This document shows positions 22,851-33,568 of a stretch of DNA of 64,000 nt, piece after piece. This stretch comes from Streptomyces curacoi (lineage in GTDB: Bacteria; Actinomycetota; Actinomycetes; Streptomycetales; Streptomycetaceae), in the NCBI RefSeq assembly GCF_001513975.1, contig NZ_KQ947985.1:620001-684000 (forward strand), in the 5' to 3' direction. Under the pieces are notes generated by a model. That model did not search any database. It was not told the origin of the DNA and saw only the letters and a list, made by a program, of their open reading frames with translations. The first letter of the stretch is position 1. Every line of letters starts with the position of its first letter. A program made the position numbers and the translations under genes.

Positions 22851-25141
22851 TTCGCCGGCGCCGGCTCCGGCTCGCTCTCGGTCTCGGCGTTGCCCGCCGG
22901 GGGCTCGTCGTCCGGGACCGGGGTCTTGACCGACTCCAGCAGCAGCTGGGCGACGTCGACGACCTGGATCGACTCCTTCGCCTTGCCGTCGTTCTTCTTG
23001 CCGTTGACCGAGTCGGTCAGCATGACGAGGCAGAACGGGCAGGCGGTGGAGACGATGTCGGGGTTCAAGGACAGCGCCTCGTCGACACGCTCGTTGTTGA
23101 TGCGCTTGCCGATCCGCTCCTCCATCCACATCCGCGCACCGCCGGCGCCGCAGCAGAAGCCGCGCTCCTTGTGGCGGTGCATCTCCTCGTTGCGGATGCC
23201 CGGGACGCTGGCGATGATCTCGCGCGGGGGCGTGTAGATCTTGTTGTGGCGGCCCAGGTAGCACGGGTCGTGGTAGGTGATGATGCCCTCGACCGGCGTG
23301 ACCGGGATCAGCTTGCCCTCGTCCACCAGGTGCTGGAGCAGCTGGGTGTGGTGGATGACCTCGTAGTCGCCGCCGATCTGCGGGTACTCGTTGCCGATCG
23401 TGTTGAGGCAGTGCGGGCAGGTGGCGACGATCTTCTTCGCCGACTTCGGCTTCTTCGACTCGGGCGTGATGTTGCCCTCGTCGTCCATCTCCTCGCCGAA
23501 GGCCATGTTCAGCGCGGCGACGTTCTCCATGCCGAGCTCCTGGAAGAGGGGCTCGTTGCCGAGGCGGCGGGCGGAGTCACCGGTGCACTTCTCGTCGCCG
23601 CCCATGATCGCGAACTTGACGCCCGCCATGTGCAGCAGTTCGGCGAAGGCCTTGGTGGTCTTCTTGGCCCGGTCCTCCAGGGCGCCGGCGCAGCCGACCC
23701 AGTACAGGTACTCGACCTCGGTGAGGTCCTCGATGTCCTTGCCGACGACCGGGACCTCGAAGTCGACCTCCTTGGTCCACTCCAGGCGCTGCTTCTTGGC
23801 CAGGCCCCAGGGGTTGCCCTTCTTCTCCAGGTTCTTGAGCATCGTGCCCGCCTCGGACGGGAACGCGCTTTCGATCATGACCTGGTAGCGGCGCATGTCG
23901 ACGATGTGGTCGATGTGCTCGATGTCCACCGGGCACTGCTCGACACAGGCGCCGCAGGTGGTGCAGGACCACAGCACGTCCGGGTCGATGACGCCGTTCT
24001 CCTCGACGGTGCCGATCAGCGGACGCTCGGCCTCCGCGAGGGCGGCCGCGGGGACGTCCTTGAGCTGCTCCTCGGACGCCTTCTCCTCGCCCTCCATGGT
24101 CTTGCCGCCACCGGCCAGCAGATACGGCGCCTTGGCGTGCGCGTGGTCGCGCAGCGACATGATCAGCAGCTTGGGGGAGAGGGGCTTGCCCGTGTTCCAG
24201 GCGGGACACTGCGACTGGCAGCGGCCGCACTCGGTGCAGGTGGAGAAGTCCAGCAGACCCTTCCAGGAGAACTGCTCGACCTGGGAGACGCCGAAGACGT
24301 CGTCGTCACCGGGGTCGGTGAAGTCGATCGGCTTGCCGCCGGAGGTCATCGGCTGCAGCGCGCCGAGGGCGGTCTCGCCGGTGGCGTTGCGCTTGAACCA
24401 GATGTTCGGGAAGGCCAGGAAGCGGTGCCAGGCGACGCCCATGTTGGTGTTGAGCGAGACCGTGATCATCCAGATCATGGTCGTGCTCAGCTTGATCATC
24501 GCGAAGAGGTAGACGAGGTTCTGCAGCGTCGCGACGCTCAGGCCCTTCAGGGCGAGGATCACCGGGTACGAGGCGAAGTACGCGGCCTCGTAGTGGTCCA
24601 CGTGGTGCAGCGCGCCCTCCAGGGCCCGCAGCATGTAGATGGCGAGGCCGATGGTGAGGATGATCCACTCGACGAAGTACGCCTGGCCCATCTTCGAGCC
24701 CGCGAACCGCGACTTGCGGCCCGCCCGCGACGGCAGGCTCAGCAGCCGGATGACCATCAGCACGGCGATGCCGAGGGTGGTCATCGCGCCGATGAACTCG
24801 ATGTACATCTCGTACGGCAGGAAGCCGCCGATGACCGGCAGCGTCCAGTCGGCCTCGAAGAGCTGGCCGTACGCGGTGACGATGGTCGGCGGCAGGGTGA
24901 GGAAGCCGATCGCCACGAACCAGTGGGCGATGCCGACGATGCCCCACCGGTTCATCCGGGTGTGGCCGAGGAACTCCCGCACCAGCGTCACACTGCGCGC
25001 GTAGGGGTTGTCGGTCCGGCTGCCGGCCGGGACCGGCTGGCCGAGCCTGAAGTACCGGACGAACTGGCCGATGGCGCGTGCGAGCAGCGCAACGCCGACC
25101 ACGGTCAGGACCAGCGACACGATGATCGCGGCGAGTTGCAT
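22847..25141 (-). CDS. membrane-bound Fe-S oxidoreductase (heterodisulfide-reductase-like)
   Basis: The 764-aa protein begins with about six transmembrane helices (MQLAAIIVSLVLTVVGVALL onward) resembling the NarI/DUF3483-type quinone-interacting domain. A cytoplasmic part follows with two 4Fe-4S motifs, CTECGRCQSQCPAW and CTTCGACVEQCPVD. Two cysteine-rich CCG-type modules come next, CPHCLNTIGNEY through DPCYLGRHN and GFCCGAGGARMW. It probably passes electrons between quinones and a soluble or acyl-CoA-type donor; the substrate is not known. ATG at 25141 follows AGGAG; an upstream ATG lacks a ribosome site. The C-terminus is acidic and repetitive. Confidence 0.88.
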   Translation of the reverse strand: MQLAAIIVSLVLTVVGVALLARAIGQFVRYFRLGQPVPAGSRTDNPYARSVTLVREFLGHTRMNRWGIVGIAHWFVAIGFLTLPPTIVTAYGQLFEADWTLPVIGGFLPYEMYIEFIGAMTTLGIAVLMVIRLLSLPSRAGRKSRFAGSKMGQAYFVEWIILTIGLAIYMLRALEGALHHVDHYEAAYFASYPVILALKGLSVATLQNLVYLFAMIKLSTTMIWMITVSLNTNMGVAWHRFLAFPNIWFKRNATGETALGALQPMTSGGKPIDFTDPGDDDVFGVSQVEQFSWKGLLDFSTCTECGRCQSQCPAWNTGKPLSPKLLIMSLRDHAHAKAPYLLAGGGKTMEGEEKASEEQLKDVPAAALAEAERPLIGTVEENGVIDPDVLWSCTTCGACVEQCPVDIEHIDHIVDMRRYQVMIESAFPSEAGTMLKNLEKKGNPWGLAKKQRLEWTKEVDFEVPVVGKDIEDLTEVEYLYWVGCAGALEDRAKKTTKAFAELLHMAGVKFAIMGGDEKCTGDSARRLGNEPLFQELGMENVAALNMAFGEEMDDEGNITPESKKPKSAKKIVATCPHCLNTIGNEYPQIGGDYEVIHHTQLLQHLVDEGKLIPVTPVEGIITYHDPCYLGRHNKIYTPPREIIASVPGIRNEEMHRHKERGFCCGAGGARMWMEERIGKRINNERVDEALSLNPDIVSTACPFCLVMLTDSVNGKKNDGKAKESIQVVDVAQLLLESVKTPVPDDEPPAGNAETESEPEPAPAK

Positions 25142-25345
25142 TTCGGGGCTCCTCGGGCCTGCGAGGGGTTCTACGAGGGAATCTTCGAGATTACTAAGCG
25201 GTAACTTATGCAGTCCGTCTGAGACTACCCCCATCTTCCGTCGCACTGTAGCCAGCGGTGAGGTGATCTGAGTCGCTGAGGCTTGCCTTAAGGCCCGATC
25301 GTGTTATTCATCCCGAAATGGTATATACGGCACTAACCTAGGCCC

Positions 25346-26410
25346 GTGCTTTACGGGATCGCCGCCGCCACCAGCGCCCTCCTCCTCGCCGCCTTCCTCG
25401 CGGCGCTGTTCCGGCTGCCCGCTCTGCGCCTCGGCATCGTGGACCGCCGGCGGCTGAGACCCCTGCCGCTGCTCGGCGGTGCGGGTGTCGTGCTCGCGAC
25501 CTGCATGGTCGTCGCCGGCATGGAGTGGACCGGAGCCGCCCCGCTGGGCCCGGGGATCGGGCGGCTGCTGATCGCCGCCGGCAGCGTCGCCGTGCTCGGG
25601 CTGGTCGCCGACGTGCTGCGGGTCAAGGCGCGGTTCCTGATCGGCGGTACGGCCGTGGCGGCGGCCTGCGTGGTGCCGTACCGCGAGACGGGCTTACCGC
25701 TCGGCCTGCTGGCCGTCGGCTGGATCGTCCTCGTCACCGTCGCTTTCAAGGCGCTCGACCACGCGGACGCGCTGGCCGGCACCGTCGGGGTCGTCACCGC
25801 CTTCGGTGTCGGTCTGTGCGCGGCGGCCGAGGTGATGGACGAACTCGCCGTGCTGCTGAGCGTGCTGGCCGCCGCCCTGACCGGTTTCCTCATGCACAAC
25901 TGGCATCCCGCGCGGATCGGGCTCGGGGCGTGCGGGTCCCTGTTCGTCGGGTTCGTGCTGGCCTCGTCGGCCGTGATGACGAGGGCCGGGCACGATCCGG
26001 TGTCGAGCCTCGCCGTCCTCTATGCGCTCACCGCCCTCGCCACCGCCGACGTACTCCTCGTGGTGCTGTCCCGCCGGCTGGCCGGGCGGCCGCTGCTGCG
26101 CCGGGGGCCGGACCATCTCGCCCACCGGCTGCGCCGGCTCGGCCTCACCCCGCAGGGGGTGACCGTCCTGCTGGGTGTCGGGGCCTTCGCCGGGGTACTC
26201 GTCGGCGTCCTCGTGCACATGGGCTGGGTCGCGAAGTCCGGGGTGCTCTGGGTGGGGGCGGTGGTCCTCGTCGCCGTACTCGCGCTCCTGCACATCAAGC
26301 CCTACGGCCCCCGTCGTCAACCTTCATTTCCCGTCGGGGAACCCGTTCGAGTGCCCGACAGCGTTACATCTGCGCAGGTCAGGGAGCCGTTGCGTGTAAG
26401 GAACGGATAA
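25346..26410 (+). CDS. MraY/WecA-like membrane protein with altered catalytic motifs and a TTA codon
   Basis: The 354-aa polytopic protein (about ten helices) follows the layout of polyprenyl-phosphate GlcNAc/MurNAc-1-P transferases. KALDHADALAGTVGVV corresponds to the NLTDGLDGLA motif, and HPARIGLGACGSLFVGFVL to FMGDTGSLFLG. The aspartate of MGDTGS is replaced (LGACGS), and the paired aspartates of the first motif are reduced to ADVLRVK, so classical transferase activity is doubtful. Codon 117 (25694-25696) is TTA, implying dependence on the developmental tRNA-Leu(UUA), bldA. GTG at 25346 has little leader and may be leaderless. Confidence 0.7.
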   Translation: MLYGIAAATSALLLAAFLAALFRLPALRLGIVDRRRLRPLPLLGGAGVVLATCMVVAGMEWTGAAPLGPGIGRLLIAAGSVAVLGLVADVLRVKARFLIGGTAVAAACVVPYRETGLPLGLLAVGWIVLVTVAFKALDHADALAGTVGVVTAFGVGLCAAAEVMDELAVLLSVLAAALTGFLMHNWHPARIGLGACGSLFVGFVLASSAVMTRAGHDPVSSLAVLYALTALATADVLLVVLSRRLAGRPLLRRGPDHLAHRLRRLGLTPQGVTVLLGVGAFAGVLVGVLVHMGWVAKSGVLWVGAVVLVAVLALLHIKPYGPRRQPSFPVGEPVRVPDSVTSAQVREPLRVRNG

Positions 26411-26412
26411 GA

Positions 26413-26433
26413 GTTGAGTCCCGTCGACTCAGT
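26413..26433. promoter_or_regulatory. imperfect HAIR box (HspR operator), dnaK distal
   Basis: GTTGAGT-N7-ACTCAGT matches the HspR operator CTTGAGT-N7-ACTCAAG with one change in each arm. It lies 52 bp upstream of the perfect copy. Confidence 0.75.
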
Positions 26434-26464
26434 TCTGTTGACCCGTTGGGGGCCGTCGTGCACA

Positions 26465-26485
26465 CTTGAGTCCGTTCCACTCAAG
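26465..26485. promoter_or_regulatory. perfect HAIR box (HspR operator), dnaK proximal
   Basis: CTTGAGT-N7-ACTCAAG, the consensus HspR binding site, located 20 bp before the dnaK start codon. HspR encoded at 30229 is expected to bind it with DnaK as co-repressor. Confidence 0.93.
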
Positions 26486-26504
26486 TCAGCTGGAGGAATC
26501 AACC

Positions 26505-28348
<1,844 letters not shown>

Positions 28349-28352
<4 letters not shown>

Positions 28353-29008
28353 CGGAGGAGACCCCGGGCTTCGACGAGAAGCCTGACGTCCCCTCCGGCG
28401 CCACCCCTGAAGACGCCGAGCCGGCGGCCGCTCCCCAGGAGGGGGCGGCCCCGGCCGGGGACGCATCAGCACAGATCGCCGGTCTGACGGCCCAGCTGGA
28501 CCAGGTGCGCAAGGCGCTCGAAGAGCGCACCGCGGACCTCCAGCGGCTCCAGGCCGAGTTCCAGAACTACCGCCGCCGCGTCGAGCGCGACCGGATCACG
28601 GTCAAGGAGATCGCCATCGCGAACCTCCTGACCGAGCTCCTGCCCGTGCTCGACGACATCGGCCGCGCACGGGAGCACGGCGAGCTCGTCGGCGGATTCA
28701 AGTCCGTCGCGGAGTCGCTGGAGACCGTCGCGGCGAAGATGGGCCTACAGCAGTTCGGCAAGGAGGGCGAGCCCTTCGACCCGACGATCCACGAGGCCCT
28801 GATGCACAGTTACGCGCCGGACGTCACCGAGACCACCTGCGTCGCGATCCTCCAGCCGGGGTATCGCATCGGCGAGCGCACCATCCGCCCCGCGCGGGTG
28901 GCCGTCGCCGAGCCCCAGCCGGGCGCGCAGACCGTCAAGGCGGAGGAGTCCGACGAGAACACCGCGGCGGCCGACGACAAGGAGAGCGGTGGCCCGGACG
29001 AGGGCTGA
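28349..29008 (+). CDS. grpE: nucleotide exchange factor GrpE
   Basis: The 219-aa protein has an acidic disordered start, a long coiled coil (residues about 45-95, [20 protein letters not shown]), the conserved [12 protein letters not shown] core, and a C-terminal beta domain with [20 protein letters not shown]. It releases ADP from DnaK. The GTG start overlaps the dnaK stop (GTGA), giving translational coupling. Confidence 0.97.
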
Positions 29009-29053
29009 CGTTGAACTGACGAGCAACGCGATCAGGAAGGAGGGACGTCGAGG

Positions 29054-30232
29054 ATGAGCACCAAGGACTTCATCGAGAAGGACTACTACAAGGTCCTCGG
29101 CGTCCCCAAGGACGCCACCGAGGCCGAGATCAAGAAGGCGTACCGGAAGCTCGCCCGCGAGTTCCACCCGGACGCCAACAAGGGCAACGCCCGGGCGGAG
29201 GAGCGCTTCAAGGAGATCTCCGAGGCGAACGACGTCCTCGGCGACCCCAAGAAGCGCAAGGAGTACGACGAGGCACGCGCCCTCTTCGGCAACGGCGGCT
29301 TCCGTCCGGGGCCCGGCGCGGGCGGCGGCTCCTTCAACTTCGACCTGAGCGACCTCTTCGGAGGCGGCGCCCAGGGGCAGGGGGGAGCCGGCGGCTTCGG
29401 CGGCGGACTCGGTGACGTCTTCGGGGGCCTGTTCAACCGCGGCGGTACGGGCACCACCCGTACCCAGCCCAGGCGTGGCCAGGACATCGACACCGAGGTC
29501 AGCCTCAGCTTCACCGAGGCGATCGAGGGCGCGACGGTCCCGCTGCGCATGTCCTCGCAGTCGCCGTGCAAGGCCTGCGCCGGCACCGGCGACAAGAACG
29601 GCACGCCCAGGGTGTGCCCGACCTGTGTCGGCACCGGCCAGGTGGCCCGGGGCTCGGGCGGGGGCTTCTCCCTCACCGACCCGTGCCCGGACTGCAAGGG
29701 GCGCGGGCTGATGGCCGAGCACCCCTGCCTGGAGTGCAAGGGCAGCGGCCGGGCGAAGTCGTCCCGCACCATGCAGGTCCGCATCCCGGCCGGGGTGTCC
29801 GACGGCCAGCGCATCCGCCTGCGCGGCAAGGGCGCGCCCGGAGAGCGCGGCGGCCCGGCGGGCGACCTGTACGTCACCGTGCATGTCGACGCCCACCCGG
29901 TGTTCGGCCGCAAGGGCGACAACCTCACGGTGACCGTCCCCGTGACCTTCGCGGAGGCGGCCCTCGGCGGCGAGGTCAGGGTCCCCACCCTCGGCGGACC
30001 GCCGGTCACCCTGAAACTGCCGCCCGGCACGCCCAACGGCCGCACCATGCGGGCGCGGGGCAAGGGCGCGGTCCGCAAGGACGGCACCCGCGGCGACCTG
30101 CTGGTCACCGTGGAGGTGAGTGTCCCCAAGGACCTGACGGGGAAGGCTCGTGACGCGCTTGAGGCGTATCGCGAGGCGACCGCGGGCGAGGACCCGCGGG
30201 CGGAGCTGTTCCAGGCCGCGAAGGGAGCATGA
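29054..30232 (+). CDS. dnaJ: chaperone protein DnaJ (type I)
   Basis: The 392-aa co-chaperone has the J domain with HPD (KLAREFHPDANKGN) and a Gly/Phe-rich linker. Four zinc motifs follow (CKACAGTG, CPTCVGTG, CPDCKGRG, CLECKGSG), then the C-terminal substrate-binding region (RIPAGVSDGQRIRLRGKG). It stimulates DnaK ATPase and delivers clients. ATG at 29054 follows AGGAGGGACG. The stop overlaps the hspR start by ATGA. Confidence 0.97.
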   Translation: MSTKDFIEKDYYKVLGVPKDATEAEIKKAYRKLAREFHPDANKGNARAEERFKEISEANDVLGDPKKRKEYDEARALFGNGGFRPGPGAGGGSFNFDLSDLFGGGAQGQGGAGGFGGGLGDVFGGLFNRGGTGTTRTQPRRGQDIDTEVSLSFTEAIEGATVPLRMSSQSPCKACAGTGDKNGTPRVCPTCVGTGQVARGSGGGFSLTDPCPDCKGRGLMAEHPCLECKGSGRAKSSRTMQVRIPAGVSDGQRIRLRGKGAPGERGGPAGDLYVTVHVDAHPVFGRKGDNLTVTVPVTFAEAALGGEVRVPTLGGPPVTLKLPPGTPNGRTMRARGKGAVRKDGTRGDLLVTVEVSVPKDLTGKARDALEAYREATAGEDPRAELFQAAKGA

Positions 30233-30684
30233 GTCAGATGGACGGTCGTCGACGCAACCCGTATGAACTGACCGAGGAGACCCCGGTCTACGTCATCTCG
30301 GTGGCGGCCCAGCTCTCCGGCCTGCACCCGCAGACGCTGCGCCAGTACGACCGCCTGGGCCTGGTGTCTCCGGACCGCACCGCCGGCCGGGGCCGCCGCT
30401 ACTCGGCCCGCGACATCGAACTGCTGCGGACCGTCCAGCAGTTGTCGCAGGACGAGGGCATCAACCTGGCCGGCATCAAGCGCATCATCGAACTGGAGAA
30501 CCAGGTCGCCGCGCTCCAGTCCCGGGTCGCCGAACTCCAGGCGGCCCTGGACGGCGCGGCGGCGGCGATGCAGCAGCGCGAGGCGGCGGTGCACGCGTCG
30601 TACCGCCGTGATCTGGTGCCGTACCAGGAGGTGCAGCAGACCAGCGCGCTGGTGGTGTGGCGGCCGAAGAAGGCGAAGGACTGA
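30229..30684 (+). CDS. hspR: heat-shock repressor HspR (MerR family)
   Basis: The 151-aa protein has a MerR-type winged helix (VYVISVAAQLSGLHPQTLRQ, then GLVSPDRTAGRGRRYSARDI) and a long coiled-coil dimerisation helix (residues about 85-115, LENQVAALQSRVAELQAAL). In Streptomyces it represses dnaK, clpB and lon through HAIR boxes with DnaK as co-repressor. Matching boxes are found at 26413, 26465 and 48352. It is coupled to dnaJ and closes the operon; its stop codon lies within the first unit of a tandem repeat. Confidence 0.95.
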   Translation: MSQMDGRRRNPYELTEETPVYVISVAAQLSGLHPQTLRQYDRLGLVSPDRTAGRGRRYSARDIELLRTVQQLSQDEGINLAGIKRIIELENQVAALQSRVAELQAALDGAAAAMQQREAAVHASYRRDLVPYQEVQQTSALVVWRPKKAKD

Positions 30685-30751
30685 CCGGCAGGCTGCGTAT
30701 CCAAGGACTGACCGGCAGACGCAGATGTAGGACTGACCGGCAGGCGCACAT
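30676..30751. repeat. three tandem copies of an approximately 27-bp unit at the hspR 3-prime end
   Basis: GGACTGACCGGCAG occurs three times at roughly 27-bp spacing; the first copy includes the last hspR codons and stop (AAGGACTGA). A duplication of the gene terminus is likely. It precedes the terminator at 30756. Confidence 0.8.
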
Positions 30752-30755
30752 GTGA

Positions 30756-30793
30756 AGGGGCCCGGAGGTTTCACCGAACCTCCGGGCCCCTTT
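30756..30793. terminator. bidirectional terminator between hspR and FN3 protein 1
   Basis: AAGGGGCCCGGAGGTT (30756-30771) and AACCTCCGGGCCCCTT (30778-30793) are a perfect 16-bp stem with a 6-nt loop, placed between two convergent genes. Confidence 0.92.
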
Positions 30794-30804
30794 CGCATGT
30801 TCCG

Positions 30805-32880
30805 TCAGACCAGGTCCGGCCGGATCACCCACGGGTGCGCGGCCGCGGTCTCGGTGCCGTCGGCGAGGACACCGACGACCCGGTAGTACGAGACCGAGCC
30901 CAGCGGCTGCGTCTGGTCGGTGAAGGAGTATTCCTTGGTGCCCGCCACCGCCGCCGCGGTGCCCACCGGCTCGTAGGCCTGCGTCGCGGTGTTCCAGCGG
31001 CTCACCCGGTACTCGGTGATGGTGTCGCAGACGTCGCCGTTGCACGACCAGCGGGCCGGGTTGAGCTGCTCGGAGACGGTCCAGCCGCCGCCGGCGGTCA
31101 CCGGGCCGGTGTCCTTGCCGATGGGTTCGCCCGGGACGATGTCCAGCTCCGTCGCGGTGACGGTGGGGACGGAGGGGTCAAGGAGGGAGAGCGTGTTGCC
31201 CCAGACGTCCGTGGCGATCACCGTGTAGACGTAGGTCTCGCCGTCCGGGATGTCGATGCACATCATGGCCAGCGGGTCGTCGCCCTTGTCCGCGCAGCGC
31301 GCCGGCTCACCGAGCCACTTCACCGACCCGTCGCTCTGCCGCACCCCGCGGAACGCGCGGTAGGAGGCGATGTCGTCGTCGGCCGGCGGGTCCCAGCGCA
31401 GGACCGTGCCGTCGGCGCGGGGCGTCGCGGTGAGACCGGTGAGGGGCAGCGGCGGGTGGGTGTCCTCGGTGGTCACGGTGACCGTGTTGGAGACCGCCGA
31501 CTCATTGCCCGCGCCGTCGGTGAGGGTGACGCCGTAGGTGTAGGTGGTGTCGAGCTCGAAGCTCTCGTCGGTGCAGTAGAGCGAGTACGTCTCCAGGCTG
31601 GTGTTGATCGACCGGTCCTCCTCCGCGCAGGTGACCCGCACCGGGTCGGCGCCGAGTGCGGTGCCCTCCGAACGGAGCACGCTGAAGCGCGCGCCGTTGG
31701 CCAGCTCGTCCTGCGTGGGGTTCTGCGGCGCGCTCCACCACAGACGCGTGACGCCGGACTCCGCCTTCACCACCAGGTTCTGGGGCGCCGCCGGGGCCGT
31801 CCGGTCGACGCCGTCGGAGGTGACGGACGCCGAGTACGCGCCCGCGTTCCCGGCCGTGTCGTAGGCGCGCACCACATAGGTGCGCGGCGTCTCCCGGTCG
31901 CCCACGCCGTGGACGTACGACGTGCCCGTGACCTTCTCGACGAGGGTGTACCCGCCGGTGGCCGAATCCTTCTCGTACAGCTCGTAACCGGCCGCGTCGG
32001 CCACCGGGTTCCAGCCGAGCACCATCCCGTGCAGATCGCCGTGCGCGGTGAGCCCCGTCGGCGCGGCCGGGCCCGTGCGGTCCGGGGTGACGACGGCGAG
32101 ATCGGCGGTGCCCGTCGACTCGTTGCCGGCTCTGTCGTGGGCGCGGACCTCGTAGTAGTACGTCTGCCCGGTCGCGGGCGGGGTGTCGCTGTACGACGTG
32201 GAGGTGGTCGTCGCCAGCGGAGCGCTGCCGAAACTCTGGCCCTTGAGGCGGCGGTAGACGCGGTATCCGGCGAGGTCCATCTCCTTGTTCTTCGCCCACC
32301 GGATCGTGGCCTTGCCCGTCGCCGTGTCGTACGAGACGGAGGCGCCCGTGGGGGCGAGCGGCTTGACCTTGTCGACGGTCGCCGAAGTCCTCGGCGTGTA
32401 GGCGAACTTGACCTTGGCGCTGCCGGTCCAGTTGGCGTAGTCGATGCGCAGGGTGTGTTTGCCGGAGGGGATGGTGAGGTTGACGGTCTTGGAGACGGTT
32501 GTGGAGGTGTTCTTCCACAGGTCGATCTTGCGGGTGCCGTCGAGGTAGACCCGGATGCCGTCCAGCCCGGAGGCGGAAAGAGCGAACGGGCCGCCGGAGC
32601 CGAAGTCCCGTGTCACGCTCCAGCGGACGCCGAAGTAGTTGCTCGGCAGGCCGGAGGCCGGGGCGCCGGTGCCCCAGTTCTGGTCGATGACGCTGTCGCA
32701 GTCGGTCTTCTTCGGCGTGCCGGAGAAGGTGGTGTTCGCGAAGAACTGCCGTGTGAAGACCGGCGAGGTGCAGGTCGTGGCGGCGGAGGCGGGAGCGGCG
32801 GTCGCGGTGAGGAGGCCGCCCGCGGTGGCGAGCACGACAGCGGCGGCGGCCGCGGTGGTCGTGCTTCTTGCTGGGTTCAT
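30805..32880 (-). CDS. secreted PA14-like/fibronectin type III protein 1
   Basis: The 691-aa protein has a signal peptide (cleavage near APASAATT), then a PA14-like beta module (residues about 38-165: FTRQFFANTTFSGTPKKTD, then LDGIRVYLDGTRKIDLWKN). At least four FN3 modules follow, recognised by P-x-APTG-x-sv and tYyYeVRAhDraGN signatures. It is probably a surface or secreted carbohydrate-binding adhesin; no catalytic domain is seen. ATG at 32880 follows GAGGATCC. The first 245 residues are nearly identical to the paralogues at 38814 and 40548. Promoter at 32922-32959, 5-prime hairpin at 32893-32930. Confidence 0.88.
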   Translation of the reverse strand: MNPARSTTTAAAAAVVLATAGGLLTATAAPASAATTCTSPVFTRQFFANTTFSGTPKKTDCDSVIDQNWGTGAPASGLPSNYFGVRWSVTRDFGSGGPFALSASGLDGIRVYLDGTRKIDLWKNTSTTVSKTVNLTIPSGKHTLRIDYANWTGSAKVKFAYTPRTSATVDKVKPLAPTGASVSYDTATGKATIRWAKNKEMDLAGYRVYRRLKGQSFGSAPLATTTSTSYSDTPPATGQTYYYEVRAHDRAGNESTGTADLAVVTPDRTGPAAPTGLTAHGDLHGMVLGWNPVADAAGYELYEKDSATGGYTLVEKVTGTSYVHGVGDRETPRTYVVRAYDTAGNAGAYSASVTSDGVDRTAPAAPQNLVVKAESGVTRLWWSAPQNPTQDELANGARFSVLRSEGTALGADPVRVTCAEEDRSINTSLETYSLYCTDESFELDTTYTYGVTLTDGAGNESAVSNTVTVTTEDTHPPLPLTGLTATPRADGTVLRWDPPADDDIASYRAFRGVRQSDGSVKWLGEPARCADKGDDPLAMMCIDIPDGETYVYTVIATDVWGNTLSLLDPSVPTVTATELDIVPGEPIGKDTGPVTAGGGWTVSEQLNPARWSCNGDVCDTITEYRVSRWNTATQAYEPVGTAAAVAGTKEYSFTDQTQPLGSVSYYRVVGVLADGTETAAAHPWVIRPDLV

Positions 32881-32892
32881 GGATCCTCGGTC

Positions 32893-32930
32893 GTGATCGT
32901 CGTTGGCCGGGGAAGGGGGGCGACGATCAC
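32893..32930 (-). promoter_or_regulatory. 5-prime leader hairpin of FN3 gene 1
   Basis: GTGATCGTCG (32893-32902) and CGACGATCAC (32921-32930) are perfect complements. On the mRNA the upstream arm lies at the -10/+1 region, so the transcript would begin with a stem-loop ahead of the ribosome site. Confidence 0.65.
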
Positions 32931-32959
32931 GACTCGTGGAGCGGGCTGGGGGTTGTACG
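32922..32959 (-). promoter_or_regulatory. ECF-type promoter of FN3 gene 1
   Basis: Minus strand: CGTACAACC (32951-32959), 17-nt spacer ending CGA, then GTCGTGATCG. Same blocks and spacing as the FG-GAP promoters. About 45 nt to the start codon. Confidence 0.65.
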
Positions 32960-33080
32960 GGTTCGCCTGTGACTTTGGGCGGACTGCCAGGCGTCCAAGG
33001 CGTGCCGTGCCCGCCTCCGCCCACCTCCGCCGCACGAAAAGCGAAGGCGTGGTGCCGGGACTCGGTGCGATAGTGCGGAC

Positions 33081-33530
33081 ATGACCGTTGACCATGAGCC
33101 CACCGGCCCCTCGTTGCAGGTCGGTGGGGAGGACGAGGAGCTTTCCCGGCGGCTCGATCAGGAACTGACCGCGTTCAACGCCCGGGCCACCGGAGCCGGC
33201 GAACCCGTCGAGTTCTCGGTCCGGGCCACCGACGCCGCGGGTGAACTCGCCGGAGGCCTCACCGGATGGGTCTGGGGCACTCTGTGCGGCATCGAGATGC
33301 TTTGGGTGCGGGAGGACCAGCGGAACGCGGGATGGGGCACGAAGCTCATGCGGGAGGCCGAGGCGGAGGCGGGGCGCCGGGGGTGCACCGACATCCTCGT
33401 GTCGTCCTACTCCTTCCAGGCACCCGAGTTCTACAAGCGCCTGGGGTATCACGAGACGGGGCGCCTCGACGGGGTGCCGGGTGGTCATCAGGACGTGTAC
33501 CTGCAGAAAACGGTCGGCGTGGACCGTTAG
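33081..33530 (+). CDS. GNAT-family N-acetyltransferase
   Basis: The 149-aa protein has a GNAT core: GLTGWVWGTLCGIEMLWVRE, then the acetyl-CoA loop QRNAGWGTKLMREAEAEA near residue 90, and SFQAPEFYKRLGYHETGRL. A small-molecule or peptide acetyltransferase is inferred; the substrate is unknown. ATG at 33081. It is divergent from the FN3 gene, with the FN3 promoter between them. Cytoplasmic. Confidence 0.85.
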   Translation: MTVDHEPTGPSLQVGGEDEELSRRLDQELTAFNARATGAGEPVEFSVRATDAAGELAGGLTGWVWGTLCGIEMLWVREDQRNAGWGTKLMREAEAEAGRRGCTDILVSSYSFQAPEFYKRLGYHETGRLDGVPGGHQDVYLQKTVGVDR

Positions 33531-33568
33531 CGCCACTCATCACAGTCCAGGGACCCGTACGACCCCTC

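Noticed and set aside
23171..25204. 677-aa plus-strand ORF opposite the Fe-S oxidoreductase
   Set aside because: Antisense shadow; the oxidoreductase has all expected cysteine motifs.
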